This document shows positions 1 through 12,700 of a stretch of 64,000 nucleotides of DNA, piece by piece. The DNA lies in the NCBI GenBank assembly GCA_964057225.1, contig CAXKVF010000073.1, forward strand, positions 62,001 through 126,000, given 5' to 3'. The notes beneath the pieces were generated by a model. The model ran no database searches. It was not told where the DNA came from and saw only the letters and a program-made list of their open reading frames with translations. This DNA is from Auanema rhodensis. Taxonomy: Eukaryota; Nematoda; Chromadorea; Rhabditida; Rhabditidae. How positions within the stretch are numbered: the first letter of the stretch is position 1; each line of letters opens with the position of its first letter. Position numbers and translations under genes: made by a program.

Positions 1-20
1 GTTCACGTAAATTTCAAAGT

Positions 21-33
21 CATGGTTACCATG
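21..33. other. Inverted repeat CATGGT-T-ACCATG
   Basis: Two perfect 6-bp arms are separated by one base, and the element recurs in nearly every monomer at the same position. It contains a GGTTACC core. It directly precedes the most polymorphic site of the monomer (34-37) yet is itself almost invariant. Rare exceptions lie near 13466, 31767, 50782 and 56765. Short dyads are a reported feature of centromeric satellites that lack a CENP-B box; any function here is inference. Confidence 0.85.
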
Positions 34-112
34 AACCAATATCAATAAAAATTTGTTTTTAGACTAATATGGACATGGGGAATCTAATTTTGAAAACCGC
101 ATCTCTTTATCT

Positions 113-122
113 TTCACGTGAA
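113..122. other. Perfect palindrome TTCACGTGAA with CACGTG core
   Basis: This 10-bp perfect palindrome lies at monomer positions 113-122 and recurs in nearly every copy. The CACGTG core (115-120) is the canonical E-box/G-box hexamer recognised by bHLH proteins, and by bZIP proteins in plants. A few copies carry CpG-type changes such as TTCATGTGAA (near 14611 and 16019). No promoter is implied. If a protein binds here it would have hundreds of sites in this window. Confidence 0.8.
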
Positions 123-138
123 GCGAGTTACATACCAA

Positions 139-155
139 GTGCACATCACGTGTAC
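139..155. other. Imperfect 17-bp dyad containing a second CACGTG
   Basis: Monomer positions 139-155 read GTGCACATCACGTGTAC, an imperfect dyad (GTxCAC against GTGxAC) that includes the palindrome GTGCAC and the hexamer CACGTG at 147-152. The octamer ATCACGTG at 145-152 fits the RTCACRTG consensus of the budding-yeast CDEI element bound by Cbf1. This is a sequence resemblance only and no homology of function is claimed. Variants such as CACGTATAC (near 3384, 4088, 4968 and 5672) break the site in some copies. Confidence 0.75.
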
Positions 156-156
156 A

Positions 157-176
157 TTTAATTAGCATAAATTAAA
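157..176. other. AT-rich inverted repeat at monomer end
   Basis: Seven-base arms TTTAATT (157-163) and AATTAAA (170-176) flank a six-base loop AGCATA. It is the fourth dyad in the 176-bp unit and lies at the junction with the next monomer. It could extrude as a small hairpin or simply reflect AT-rich composition. One-base length changes occur in or next to it (near 3051). Confidence 0.65.
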
Positions 177-352
177 GTTCACGTAAATTTCAAAGTCATG
201 GTTACCATGCACCAATATCAATAAAAATTTGTTTTTAGACTAATATGGACATGGGGAATCTAATTTTGAAAACCGCATCTCTTTATCTTTCACGTGAAGC
301 GAGTTACATACCAAGTGCACATCACGTGTACATTTAATTAGCATAAATTAAA
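177..352. repeat. Representative type C monomer
   Basis: This copy is identical in plan to the first monomer but has C instead of A at monomer position 34, reading ATGCACCAAT. Type C is about as frequent as type A from 1 to 14 kb and becomes rare toward the right. Between 53 and 64 kb I see only three copies, near 53.6, 54.5 and 59.6 kb. It is therefore a useful haplotype marker for tracing duplicated blocks. Confidence 0.9.
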
Positions 353-1232
353 GTTCACGTAAATTTCAAAGTCATGGTTACCATGCACCAATATCAATAA
401 AAATTTGTTTTTAGACTAATATGGACATGGGGAATCTAATTTTGAAAACCGCATCTCTTTATCTTTCACGTGAAGCGAGTTACATACCAAGTGCACATCA
501 CGTGTACATTTAATTAGCATAAATTAAAGTTCACGTAAATTTCAAAGTCATGGTTACCATGAACCAATATCAATAAAAATTTGTTTTTAGACTAATATGG
601 ACATGGGGAATCTAATTTTGAAAACCGCATCTCTTTATCTTTCACGTGAAGCGAGTTACATACCAAGTGCACATCACGTGTACATTTAATTAGCATAAAT
701 TAAAGTTCACGTAAATTTCAAAGTCATGGTTACCATGCACCAATATCAATAAAAATTTGTTTTTAGACTAATATGGACATGGGGAATCTAATTTTGAAAA
801 CCGCATCTCTTTATCTTTCACGTGAAGCGAGTTACATACCAAGTGCACATCACGTGTACATTTAATTAGCATAAATTAAAGTTCACGTAAATTTCAAAGT
901 CATGGTTACCATGAACCAATATCAATAAAAATTTGTTTTTAGACTAATATGGACATGGGGAATCTAATTTTGAAAACCGCATCTCTTTATCTTTCACGTG
1001 AAGCGAGTTACATACCAAGTGCACATCACGTGTACATTTAATTAGCATAAATTAAAGTTCACGTAAATTTCAAAGTCATGGTTACCATGCACCAATATCA
1101 ATAAAAATTTGTTTTTAGACTAATATGGACATGGGGGATCTAATTTTGAAAACCGCATCTCTTTATCTTTCACGTGAAGCGAGTTACATACCAAGTGCAC
1201 ATCACGTGTACATTTAATTAGCATAAATTAAA

Positions 1233-1408
1233 GTTCACGTAAATTTCAAAGTCATGGTTACCATGAAGCAATATCAATAAAAATTTGTTTTCAGACTAAT
1301 ATGGACATGGGGAATCTAATTTTGAAAACCGCATCTCTTTATCTTTCACGTGAAGCGAGTTACATACCAAGTGCACATCACGTGTACATTTAATTAGCAT
1401 AAATTAAA
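1233..1408. repeat. Representative type G monomer
   Basis: This copy carries G at monomer position 36, reading ATGAAGCAAT. It is the first type G copy. Only four occur in the first 10.4 kb (near 1267, 2384, 7489 and 10305), whereas right of about 26 kb the type is one of the two dominant classes. It often travels with a second variant at position 12 (GTAAACTTCA), and in the 32-, 44-45- and 60-63-kb regions also with T to G in ACTAAGATGG. Confidence 0.9.
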
Positions 1409-1471
1409 GTTCACGTAAATTTCAAAGTCATGGTTACCATGCACCAATATCAATAAAAATTATAAATTAAA
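1409..1471. repeat. Truncated monomer (113-bp internal deletion)
   Basis: This copy keeps the first part of the unit up to the run CAATAAAAAT, then jumps to TATAAATTAAAG at the end of the unit, leaving 63 bp. The G-rich patch, both CACGTG sites and most of the dyads are lost. Short AT-rich similarity at the join suggests slippage or microhomology-mediated loss. It is the only large deletion in the window, and the next monomer (1472) carries its own private variant GTAATTTTCA. Confidence 0.93.
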
Positions 1472-2879
1472 GTTCACGTAATTTTCAAAGTCATGGTTAC
1501 CATGAACCAATATCAATAAAAATTTGTTTTTAGACTAATATGGACATGGGGAATCTAATTTTGAAAACCGCATTTCTTTATCTTTCATGTGAAGCGAGTT
1601 ACATACCAAGTGCACATCACGTGTACATTTAATTAGCATAAATTAAAGTTCACGTAAATTTCAAAGTCATGGTTACCATGAACCAATATCAATAAAAATT
1701 TGTTTTTAGACTAATATGGACATGGGGAATCTAATTTTGAAAACCGCATCTCTTTATCTTTCACGTGAAGCGAGTTACATACCAAGTGCACATCACGTGT
1801 ACATTTAATTAGCATAAATTAAAGTTCACGTAAATTTCAAAGTCATGGTTACCATGCACCAATATCAATAAAAATTTGTTTTTAGACTAATATGGACATG
1901 GGGAATCTGATTTTGAAAACCGCATCTCTTCATCTTTCACGTGAAGCGAGTTACATACCAAGTGCACATCAAGTGTACATTTAATTAGCATAAATTAAAG
2001 TTCACGTAAATTTCAAAGTCATGGTTACCATGCACCAATATCAATAAAAATTTGTTTTTAGACTAATATGGACATGGGGAATCTAATTTTGAAAACCGCA
2101 TCTCTTTATCTTTCACGTGAAGCGAGTTACATACCAAGTGCACATCACGTGTACATTTAATTAGCATAAATTAAAGTTCACGTAAATTTCAAAGTCATGG
2201 TTACCATGCACCAATATCAATAAAAATTTGTTTTTAGACTAATATGGACATGGGGAATCTAATTTTGAAAACCGCATCTCTTTATCTTTCACGTGAAGCG
2301 AGTTACATACCAAGTGCACATCACGTGTACATTTAATTAGCATAAATTAAAGTTCACGTAAATTTCAAAGTCATGGTTACCATGAAGCAATATCAATAAA
2401 AATTTGTTTTTAGACTAATATGGACATGGGGAATCTAATTTTGAAAACCGCATCTCTTTATCTTTCACGTGAAGCGAGTTACATATCAAGTGCACATCAA
2501 GTGTACATTTAATTAGCATAAATTAAAGTTCACGTAAATTTCAAAGTCATGGTTACCATGCACCAATATCAATAAAAATTTGTTTTTAGACTAATATGGA
2601 CATGGGGAATCTAATTTTGAAAACCGCATCTCTTTATCTTTCACGTGAAGCGAGTTACATACCAAGTGCACATCACGTGTACATTTAATTAGCATAAATT
2701 AAAGTTCACGTAAATTTCAAAGTCATGGTTACCATGCACCAATATCAATAAAAATTTGTTTTTAGACTAATATGGACATGGGGAATCTAATTTTGAAAAC
2801 CGCATCTCTTTATCTTTCACGTGAAGCGAGTTACATACCAAGTGCACATCACGTGTACATTTAATTAGCATAAATTAAA

Positions 2880-3056
2880 GTTCACGTAAATTTCAAAGTC
2901 ATGGTTACCATGAACCAATATCAATAAAAATTTGTTTTTAGACTAATATGGACATGGGGAATCTAATTTTGAAAACCGCATCTCTTTATCTTTCACGTGA
3001 AGCGAGTTACATACCAAGTGCACATCACGTGTACATTTAATTAGCATAAATTTAAA
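2880..3056. repeat. 177-bp monomer with one-base insertion
   Basis: An extra T in the terminal run (ATAAATTTAAAG, near 3051) makes this copy 177 bp and shifts the monomer ladder by +1. It is a private change not seen in other copies. Confidence 0.85.
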
Positions 3057-4396
3057 GTTCACGTAAATTTCAAAGTCATGGTTACCATGCACCAATATCA
3101 ATAAAAATTTGTTTTTAGACTAATATGGACATGGGGAATCTAATTTTGAAAACCGCATCTCTTTATCTTTCACGTGAAGCGAGTTACATACCAAGTGCAC
3201 ATCACGTGTACATTTAATTAGCATAAATTAAAGTTCACGTAAATTTCAAAGTTATGGTTACCATGAACCAATATCAATAAAAATTTGTTTTTAGACTAAT
3301 ATGGACATGGGGAATCTAATTTTGAAAACCGCATCTCTTTATCTTTCACGTGAAGCGAGTTACATACCAAGTGCACATCACGTATACATTTAATTAGCAT
3401 AAATTAAAGTTCACGTAAATTTCAAAGTCATGGTTACCATGAACCAATATCAATAAAAATTTGTTTTTAGACTAATATGGACATGGGGAATCTAATTTTG
3501 AAAACCGCATCTCTTTATCTTTCACGTGAAGCGAGTTACATACCAAGTGCACATCACGTGTACATTTAATTAGCATAAATTAAAGTTCACGTAAATTTCA
3601 AAGTCATGGTTACCATGCACCAATATCAATAAAAATTTGTTTTTAGACTAATATGGACATGGGGAATCTAATTTTGAAAACCGCATCTCTTTATCTTTCA
3701 CGTGAAGCGAGTTACATACCAAGTGCACATCACGTGTACATTTAATTAGCATAAATTAAAGTTCACGTAAATTTCAAAGTCATGGTTACCATGCACCAAT
3801 ATCAATAAAAATTTGTTTTTAGACTAATATGGACATGGGGAATCTAATTTTGAAAACCGCATCTCTTTATCTTTCACGTGAAGCGAGTTACATACCAAGT
3901 GCACATCACGTGTACATTTAATTAGCATAAATTAAAGTTCACGTAAATTTCAAAGTCATGGTTACCATGCACCAATATCAATAAAAATTTGTTTTTAGAC
4001 TAATATGGACATGGGGAATCTAATTTTGAAAACCGCATCTCTTTATCTTTCACGTGAAGCGAGTTACATACCAAGTGCACATCACGTATACATTTAATTA
4101 GCATAAATTAAAGTTCACGTAAATTTCAAAGTCATGGTTACCATGAACCAATATCAATAAAAATTTGTTTTTAGACTAATATGGACATGGGGAATCTAAT
4201 TTTGAAAACCGCATCTCTTTATCTTTCACGTGAAGCGAGTTACATACCAAGTGCACATCACGTGTACATTTAATTAGCATAAATTAAAGTTCACGTAAAT
4301 TTCAAAGTCATGGTTACCATGAACCAATATCAATAAAAATTTGTTTTTAGACTAATATGGACATGGGGAATCTAATTTTGAAAACTGCATCTCTTC

Positions 4397-5804
4397 ATCT
4401 TTCACGTGAAGCGAGTTACATACCAAGTGCACATCACGTGTACATTTAATTAGCATAAATTAAAGTTCACGTAAATTTCAAAGTCATGGTTACCATGCAC
4501 CAATATCAATAAAAATTTGTTTTTAGACTAATATGGACATGGGGAATCTAATTTTAAAAACCGCATCTCTTTATCTTTCACGTGAAGCGAGTTACATACC
4601 AAGTGCACATCACGTGTACATTTAATTAGCATAAATTAAAGTTCACGTAAATTTCAAAGTCATGGTTACCATGCACCAATATCAATAAAAATTTGTTTTT
4701 AGACTAATATGGACATGGGGAATCTAATTTTGAAAACCGCATCTCTTTATCTTTCACGTGAAGCGAGTTACATACCAAGTGCACATCACGTGTACATTTA
4801 ATTAGCATAAATTAAAGTTCACGTAAATTTCAAAGTTATGGTTACCATGAACCAATATCAATAAAAATTTGTTTTTAGACTAATATGGACATGGGGAATC
4901 TAATTTTGAAAACCGCATCTCTTTATCTTTCACGTGAAGCGAGTTACATACCAAGTGCACATCACGTATACATTTAATTAGCATAAATTAAAGTTCACGT
5001 AAATTTCAAAGTCATGGTTACCATGAACCAATATCAATAAAAATTTGTTTTTAGACTATTATGGACATGGGGAATCTAATTTTGAAAACCGCATCTCTTT
5101 ATCTTTCACGTGAAGCGAGTTACATACCAAGTGCACATCACGTGTACATTTAATTAGCATAAATTAAAGTTCACGTAAATTTCAAAGTCATGGTTACCAT
5201 GCACCAATATCAATAAAAATTTGTTTTTAGACTAATATGGACATGGGGAATCTAATTTTAAAAACCGCATCTCTTTATCTTTCACGTGAAGCGAGTTACA
5301 TACCAAGTGCACATCACGTGTACATTTAATTAGCATAAATTAAAGTTCACGTAAATTTCAAAGTCATGGTTACCATGCACCAATATCAATAAAAATTTGT
5401 TTTTAGACTAATATGGACATGGGGAATCTAATTTTGAAAACCGCATCTCTTTATCTTTCACGTGAAGCGAGTTACATACCAAGTGCACATCACGTGTACA
5501 TTTAATTAGCATAAATTAAAGTTCACGTAAATTTCAAAGTTATGGTTACCATGAACCAATATCAATAAAAATTTGTTTTTAGACTAATATGGACATGGGG
5601 AATCTAATTTTGAAAACCGCATCTCTTTATCTTTCACGTGAAGCGAGTTACATACCAAGTGCACATCACGTATACATTTAATTAGCATAAATTAAAGTTC
5701 ACGTAAATTTCAAAGTCATGGTTACCATGAACCAATATCAATAAAAATTTGTTTTTAGACTAATATGGACATGGGGAATCTAATTTTGAAAACCGCATCT
5801 CTTT
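4397..5804. repeat. Tandem duplication of 4 monomers (704 bp)
   Basis: Three private variants recur at exactly 704 bp: TTTTAAAAACC (4556 and 5260), AAAGTTATGG (4837 and 5541) and CACGTATAC (4968 and 5672). The order of monomer types (C, C, A, A) also repeats. The variant ACTATTATGG at 5059 is found in only one of the two copies. Confidence 0.85.
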
Positions 5805-6576
5805 ATCTTTCACGTGAAGCGAGTTACATACCAAGTGCACATCACGTGTACATTTAATTAGCATAAATTAAAGTTCACGTAAATTTCAAAGTCATGGTTA
5901 CCATGCACCAATATCAATAAAAATTTGTTTTTAGACTAATATGGACATGGGGAATCTAATTTTGAAAACCGCATCTCTTTATCTTTCACGTGAAGCGAGT
6001 TACATACCAAGTGCACATCACGTGTACATTTAATTAGCATAAATTAAAGTTCACGTAAATTTCAAAGTCATGGTTACCATGCACCAATATCAATAAAAAT
6101 TTGTTTTTAGACTATTATGGACATGGGGAATCTAATTTTGAAAACCGCATCTCTTTATCTTTCACGTGAAGCGAGTTACATACCAAGTGCACATCACGTG
6201 TACATTTAATTAGCATAAATTAAAGTTCACGTAAATTTCAAAGTCATGGTTACCATGCACCAATATCAATAAAAATTTGTTTTTAGACTAATATGGACAT
6301 GGGGAATCTAATTTTGAAAACCGCATCTCTTCATCTTTCACGTGAAGCGAGTTACATACCAAGTGCACATCACGTGTACATTTAATTAGCATAAATTAAA
6401 GTTCACGTAAATTTCAAAGTCATGGTTACCATGCACCAATATCAATAAAAATTTGTTTTTAGACTAATATGGACATGGGGAATCTAATTTTGAAAACCGC
6501 ATCTTTTTATCTTTCACGTGAAGCGAGTTACATACCAAGTGCACATCACGTGTACATTTAATTAGCATAAATTAAA

Positions 6577-6750
6577 GTTCACGTAAATTTCAAAGTCATG
6601 GTTACCATGAACCAATATCAATAAAAATTTGTTTAGACTAATATGGACATGGGGAATCTAATTTTGAAAACCGCATCTCTTTATCTTTCACGTGAAGCGA
6701 GTTACATACCAAGTGCACATCACGTGTACATTTAATTAGCATAAATTAAA
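6577..6750. repeat. 174-bp monomer with two-base deletion
   Basis: The T5 tract is shortened by two bases (TTTGTTTAGAC near 6632), which shifts the ladder by -2. Distances between related variants on either side, such as 4088 and 9014 (4926 bp), are correspondingly 2 bp short of a multiple of 176. Confidence 0.85.
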
Positions 6751-9700
6751 GTTCACGTAAATTTCAAAGTCATGGTTACCATGCACCAATATCAATAAAA
6801 ATTTGTTTTTAGACTAATATGGACATGGGGAATCTAATTTTGAAAACCGCATCTCTTTATCTTTCACGTGAAGCGAGTTACATACCAAGTGCACATCACG
6901 TGTACATTTAATTAGCATAATTTAAAGTTCACGTAAATTTCAAAGTCATGGTTACCATGAACCAATATCAATAAAAATTTGTTTTTAGACTAATATGGAC
7001 ATGGGGAATCTAATTTTGAAAACTGCATCTCTTCATCTTTCACGTGAAGCGAGTTACATACCAAGTGCACATCACGTGTACATTTAATTAGCATAAATTA
7101 AAGTTCACGTAAATTTCAAAGTCATGGTTACCATGCACCAATATCAATAAAAATTTGTTTTTAGACTAATATGGACATGGGGAATCTAATTTTGAAAACC
7201 GCATCTCTTTATCTTTCACGTGAAGCGAGTTACATACCAAGTGCACATCACGTGTACATTTAATTAGCATAAATTAAAGTTCACGTAAATTTCAAAGTCA
7301 TGGTTACCATGAACCAATATCAATAAAAATTTGTTTTTAGACTAATATGGACATGGGGAATCTAATTTTGAAAACCGCATCTCTTTATCTTTCACGTGAA
7401 GCGAGTTACATACCAAGTGCACATCACGTGTACATTTAATTAGCATAAATTAAAGTTCACGTAAATTTCAAAGTCATGGTTACCATGAAGCAATATCAAT
7501 AAAAATTTGTTTTTAGACTAATATGGACATGGGGAATCTAATTTTGAAAACCGCATCTCTTTATCTTTCACGTGAAGCGAGTTACATACCAAGTGCACAT
7601 CACGTGTACATTTAATTAGCATAAATTAAAGTTCACGTAAATTTCAAAGTCATGGTTACCATGAACCAATATCAATAAAAATTTGTTTTTAGACTAATAT
7701 GGACATGGGGAATCTAATTTTGAAAACCGCATCTCTTTATCTTCCACGTGAAGCAAGTTACATACCAAGTGCACATCACGTGTACATTTAATTAGCATAA
7801 ATTAAAGTTCACGTAAATTTCAAAGTCATGGTTACCATGCACCAATATCAATAAAAATTTGTTTTTAGACTAATATGGACATGGGGAATCTAATTTTGAA
7901 AACCGCATCTCTTTATCTTTCACGTGAAGCGAGTTACATACCAAGTGCACATCACGTGTACATTTAATTAGCATAAATTAAAGTTCACGTAAATTTCAAA
8001 GTCATGGTTACCATGAACCAATATCAATAAAAATTTGTTTTTAGACTAATATGGACATGGGGAATCTAATTTTGAAAACCGCATCTCTTTATCTTTCACG
8101 TGAAGCGAGTTACATACCAAGTGCACATCACGTGTACATTTAATTAGCATAAATTAAAGTTCACGTAAATTTCAAAGTCATGGTTACCATGCACCAATAT
8201 CAATAAAAATTTGTTTTTAGACTAATATGGACATGGGGAATCTAATTTTGAAAACCGCATTTCTTTATCTTTCACGTGAAGCGAGTTACATACCAAGTGC
8301 ACATCACGTGTACATTTAATTAGCATAAATTAAAGTTCACGTAAATTTCAAAGTCATGGTTACCATGAACCAATATCAATAAAAATTTGTTTTTAGACTA
8401 ATATGGACATGGGGAATCTAATTTTGAAAACCGCATCTCTTTATCTTTCACGTGAAGCGAGTTACATACCAAGTGCACATCACGTGTACATTTAATTAGC
8501 ATAAATTAAAGTTCACGTAAATTTCAAAGTCATGGTTACCATGAACCAATATCAATAAAAATTTGTTTTTAGACTAATATGGACATGGGGAATCTAATTT
8601 TGAAAACCGCATCTCTTTATCTTTCACGTGAAGCGAGTTACATACCAAGTGCACATCACGTGTACATTTAATTAGCATAAATTAAAGTTCACGTAAATTT
8701 CAAAGTCATGGTTACCATGCACCAATATCAATAAAAATTTGTTTTTAGACTAATATGGACATGGGGAATCTAATTTTGAAAACCGCATCTCTTTATCTTT
8801 CACGTGAAGCGAGTTACATACCAAGTGCACATCACGTGTACATTTAATTAGCATAAATTAAAGTTCACGTAAATTTCAAAGTCATGGTTACCATGAACCA
8901 ATATCAATAAAAATTTGTTTTTAGACTAATATGGACATGGGGAATCTAATTTTGAAAACCGCATCTCTTTATCTTTCACGTGAAGCGAGTTACATACCAA
9001 GTGCACATCACGTATACATTTAATTAGCATAAATTAAAGTTCACGTAAATTTCAAAGTCATGGTTACCATGAACCAATATCAATAAAAATTTGTTTTTAG
9101 ACTAATATGGACATGGGGAATCTAATTTTGAAAACCGCATCTCTTTATCTTTCACGTGAAGCGAGTTACATACCAAGTGCACATCACGTGTACATTTAAT
9201 TAGCATAAATTAAAGTTCACGTAAATTTCAAAGTCATGGTTACCATGAACCAATATCAATAAAAATTTGTTTTTAGACTAATATGGACATGGGGAATCTA
9301 ATTTTGAAAACTGCATCTCTTCATCTTTCACGTGAAGCGAGTTACATACCAAGTGCACATCACGTGTACATTTAATTAGCATAAATTAAAGTTCACGTAA
9401 ATTTCAAAGTCATGGTTACCATGCACCAATATCAATAAAAATTTGTTTTTAGACTAATATGGACATGGGGAATCTAATTTTAAAAACCGCATCTCTTTAT
9501 CTTTCACGTGAAGCGAGTTACATACCAAGTGCACATCACGTGTACATTTAATTAGCATAAATTAAAGTTCACGTAAATTTCAAAGTCATGGTTACCATGA
9601 ACCAATATCAATAAAAATTTGTTTTTAGACTAATATAGACATGGGGAATCTAATTTTGAAAACCGCATCTCTTTATCTTTCACGTGAAGCGAGTTACATA

Positions 9701-12700
9701 CCAAGTGCACATCACGTATACATTTAATTAGAATAAATTAAAGTTCACGTAAATTTCAAAGTCATGGTTACCATGAACCAATATCAATAAAAATTTGTTT
9801 TTAGACTAATATGGACATGGGGAATCCAATTTTGAAAACTGCATCTCTTCATCTTTCACGTGAAGCGAGTTACATACCAAGTGCACATCACGTGTACATT
9901 TAATTAGCATAAATTAAAGTTCACGTAAATTTCAAAGTCATGGTTACCATGCACCAATATCAATAAAAATTTGTTTTTAGACTAATATGGACATGGGGAA
10001 TCTAATTTTGAAAACCGCATCTCTTCATCTTTCACGTGAAGCGAGTTACATACCAAGTGCACATCACGTGTACATTTAATTAGCATAAATTAAAGTTCAC
10101 GTAAATTTCAAAGTCATGGTTACCATGAACCAATATCAATAAAAATTTGTTTTTAGACTAATATGGACATGGGGAATCTAATTTTGAAAACCGCATCTCT
10201 TTATCTTTCACGTGAAGCGAGTTACATACCAAGTGCACATCACGTGTACATTTAATTTGCATAAATTAAAGTTCACGTAAATTTCAAAGTCATGGTTACC
10301 ATGAAGCAATATCAATAAAAATTTGTTTTTAGACTAATATGGACATGGGGAATCTAATTTTGAAAACCGCATCTCTTTATCTTTCACGTGAAGCGAGTTA
10401 CATACCAAGTGCACATCACGTGTACATTTAATTAGCATAAATTAAAGTTCACGTAAATTTCAAAGTCATGGTTACCATGAACCAATATCAATAAAAATTT
10501 GTTTTTAGACTAATATGGACATGGGGAATCTAATTTTGAAAACCGCATCTCTTTATCTTTCACGTGAAGCGAGTTACATACCAAGTGCACATCACGTGTA
10601 CATTTAATTAGCATAAATTAAAGTTCACGTAAATTTCAAAGTCATGGTTACCATGAACCAATATCAATAAAAATTTGTTTTTAGACTAATATGGACATGG
10701 GGAATCTAATTTTGAAAACCGCATCTCTTTATCTTCCACGTGAAGCGAGTTACATACCAAGTGCACATCACGTGTACATTTAATTAGCATAAATTAAAGT
10801 TCACGTAAATTTCAAAGTCATGGTTACCATGCACCAATATCAATAAAAATTTGTTTTTAGACTAATATGGACATGGGGAATCTAATTTTGAAAACCGCAT
10901 CTCTTTATCTTTCACGTGAAGCGAGTTACATACCAAGTGCACATCACGTGTACATTTAATTAGCATAAATTAAAGTTCACGTAAATTTCAAAGTCATGGT
11001 TACCATGAACCAATATCAATAAAAATTTGTTTTTAGACTAATATGGACATGGGGAATCTAATTTTGAAAACCGCATCTCTTTATCTTTCACGTGAAGCGA
11101 GTTACATACCAAGTGCACATCACGTGTACATTTAATTAGCATAAATTAAAGTTCACGTAAATTTCAAAGTCATGGTTACCATGCACCAATATCAATAAAA
11201 ATTTGTTTTTAGACTAATATGGACATGGGGAATCTAATTTTGAAAACCGCATCTCTTTATCTTTCACGTGAAGCGAGTTACATACTAAGTGCACATCACG
11301 TGTACATTTAATTAGCATAAATTAAAGTTCACGTAAATTTCAAAGTCATGGTTACCATGAACCAATATCAATAAAAATTTGTTTTTAGACTAATATGGAC
11401 ATGGGGAATCTAATTTTGAAAACCGCATCTCTTTATCTTTCACGTGAAGCGAGTTACATACCAAGTGCACATCACGTGTACATTTAATTAGCATAAATTA
11501 AAGTTCACGTAAATTTCAAAGTCATGGTTACCATGAACCAATATCAATAAAAATTTGTTTTTAGACTAATATGGACATGGGGAATCTAATTTTGAAAACC
11601 GCATCTCTTTATCTTTCACGTGAAGCGAGTTACATACCAAGTGCACATCACGTGTACATTTAATTAGCATAAATTAAAGTTCACGTAAATTTCAAAGTCA
11701 TGGTTACCATGCACCAATATCAATAAAAATTTGTTTTTAGACTAATATGGACATGGGGAATCTAATTTTGAAAACCGCATCTCTTTATCTTTCACGTGAA
11801 GCGAGTTACGTACCAAGTGCACATCACGTGTACATTTAATTAGCATAAATTAAAGTTCACGTAAATTTCAAAGTCATGGTTACCATGCACCAATATCAAT
11901 AAAAATTTGTTTTTAGACTAATATGGACATGGGGAATCTAATTTTGAAAACCGCATCTCTTTATCTTTCACGTGAAGCGAGTTACATACCAAGTGCACAT
12001 CACGTGTACATTTAATTAGCATAAATTAAAGTTCACGTAAATTTCAAAGTCATGGTTACCATGCACCAATATCAATAAAAATTTGTTTTTAGACTAATAT
12101 GGACATGGGGAATCTAATTTTGAAAACCGCATCTTTTTATCTTTCACGTGAAGCGAGTTACATACCAAGTGCACATCACGTGTACATTTAATTAGCATAA
12201 ATTAAAGTTCACGTAAATTTCAAAGTCATGGTTACCATGCACCAATATCAATAAAAATTTGTTTTTAGACTAATATGGACATGGGGAATCTAATTTTGAA
12301 AACCGCATCTCTTTATCTTTCACGTGAAGCGAGTTACATACCAAGTGCACATCACGTGTACATTTAATTAGCATAAATTAAAGTTCACGTAAATTTCAAA
12401 GTCATGGTTACCATGAACCAATATCAATAAAAATTTGTTTTTAGACTAATATGGACATGGGGAATCTAATTTTGAAAACCGCATCTCTTTATCTTTCACG
12501 TGAAGCGAGTTACATACCAAGTGCACATCACGTGTACATTTAATTAGCATAAATTAAAGTTCACGTAAATTTCAAAGTCATGGTTACCATGCACCAATAT
12601 CAATAAAAATTTGTTTTTAGACTAATATGGACATGGGGAATCTAATTTTGAAAACCGCATCTCTTTATCTTTCACGTGAAGCGAGTTACATACCAAGTGC

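Larger units (their letters stand above)
1..176. repeat. Representative type A monomer
   Basis: This first copy is used here as the reference unit, numbered 1-176 from GTTCACGTAA to the final ATTAAA. In order it holds an AT-rich start, an inverted repeat (21-33), the diagnostic variable site (34-37, here AACC), an A5T3 tract (47-54) followed by T5 (56-60), a G-rich patch GGACATGGGG (71-80), AATTTT and AAAA tracts (86-96), a CACGTG palindrome (113-122), a second CACGTG (147-152) inside a longer dyad (139-155), and an AT-rich inverted repeat at the end (157-176). It has 30 C and 26 G. The start point is arbitrary because the array is continuous. Confidence 0.95.

Noticed and set aside
113-152. 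CACGTG as promoter E-box/G-box of a gene
   Set aside because: There is no gene to regulate. The hexamers are part of the repeated unit, so only a structural or sequestration role is worth considering.
1-176. CENP-B box
   Set aside because: Neither strand of the consensus contains the TTCG...CGGG core. Isolated TTCG (near 18630) and CGGG (near 28826) arise only as private variants in different monomers.
1-176. RNA polymerase III internal promoter or tRNA-like element
   Set aside because: I found no convincing A-box and B-box pair and no cloverleaf. The GGTTACC segment belongs to the 13-bp dyad.
1-176. Match to Arabidopsis 178-bp, human alpha (171-bp) or other well-known satellites of similar length
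   Set aside because: Only the length is similar. I do not see sequence resemblance from memory and could not run a database search.
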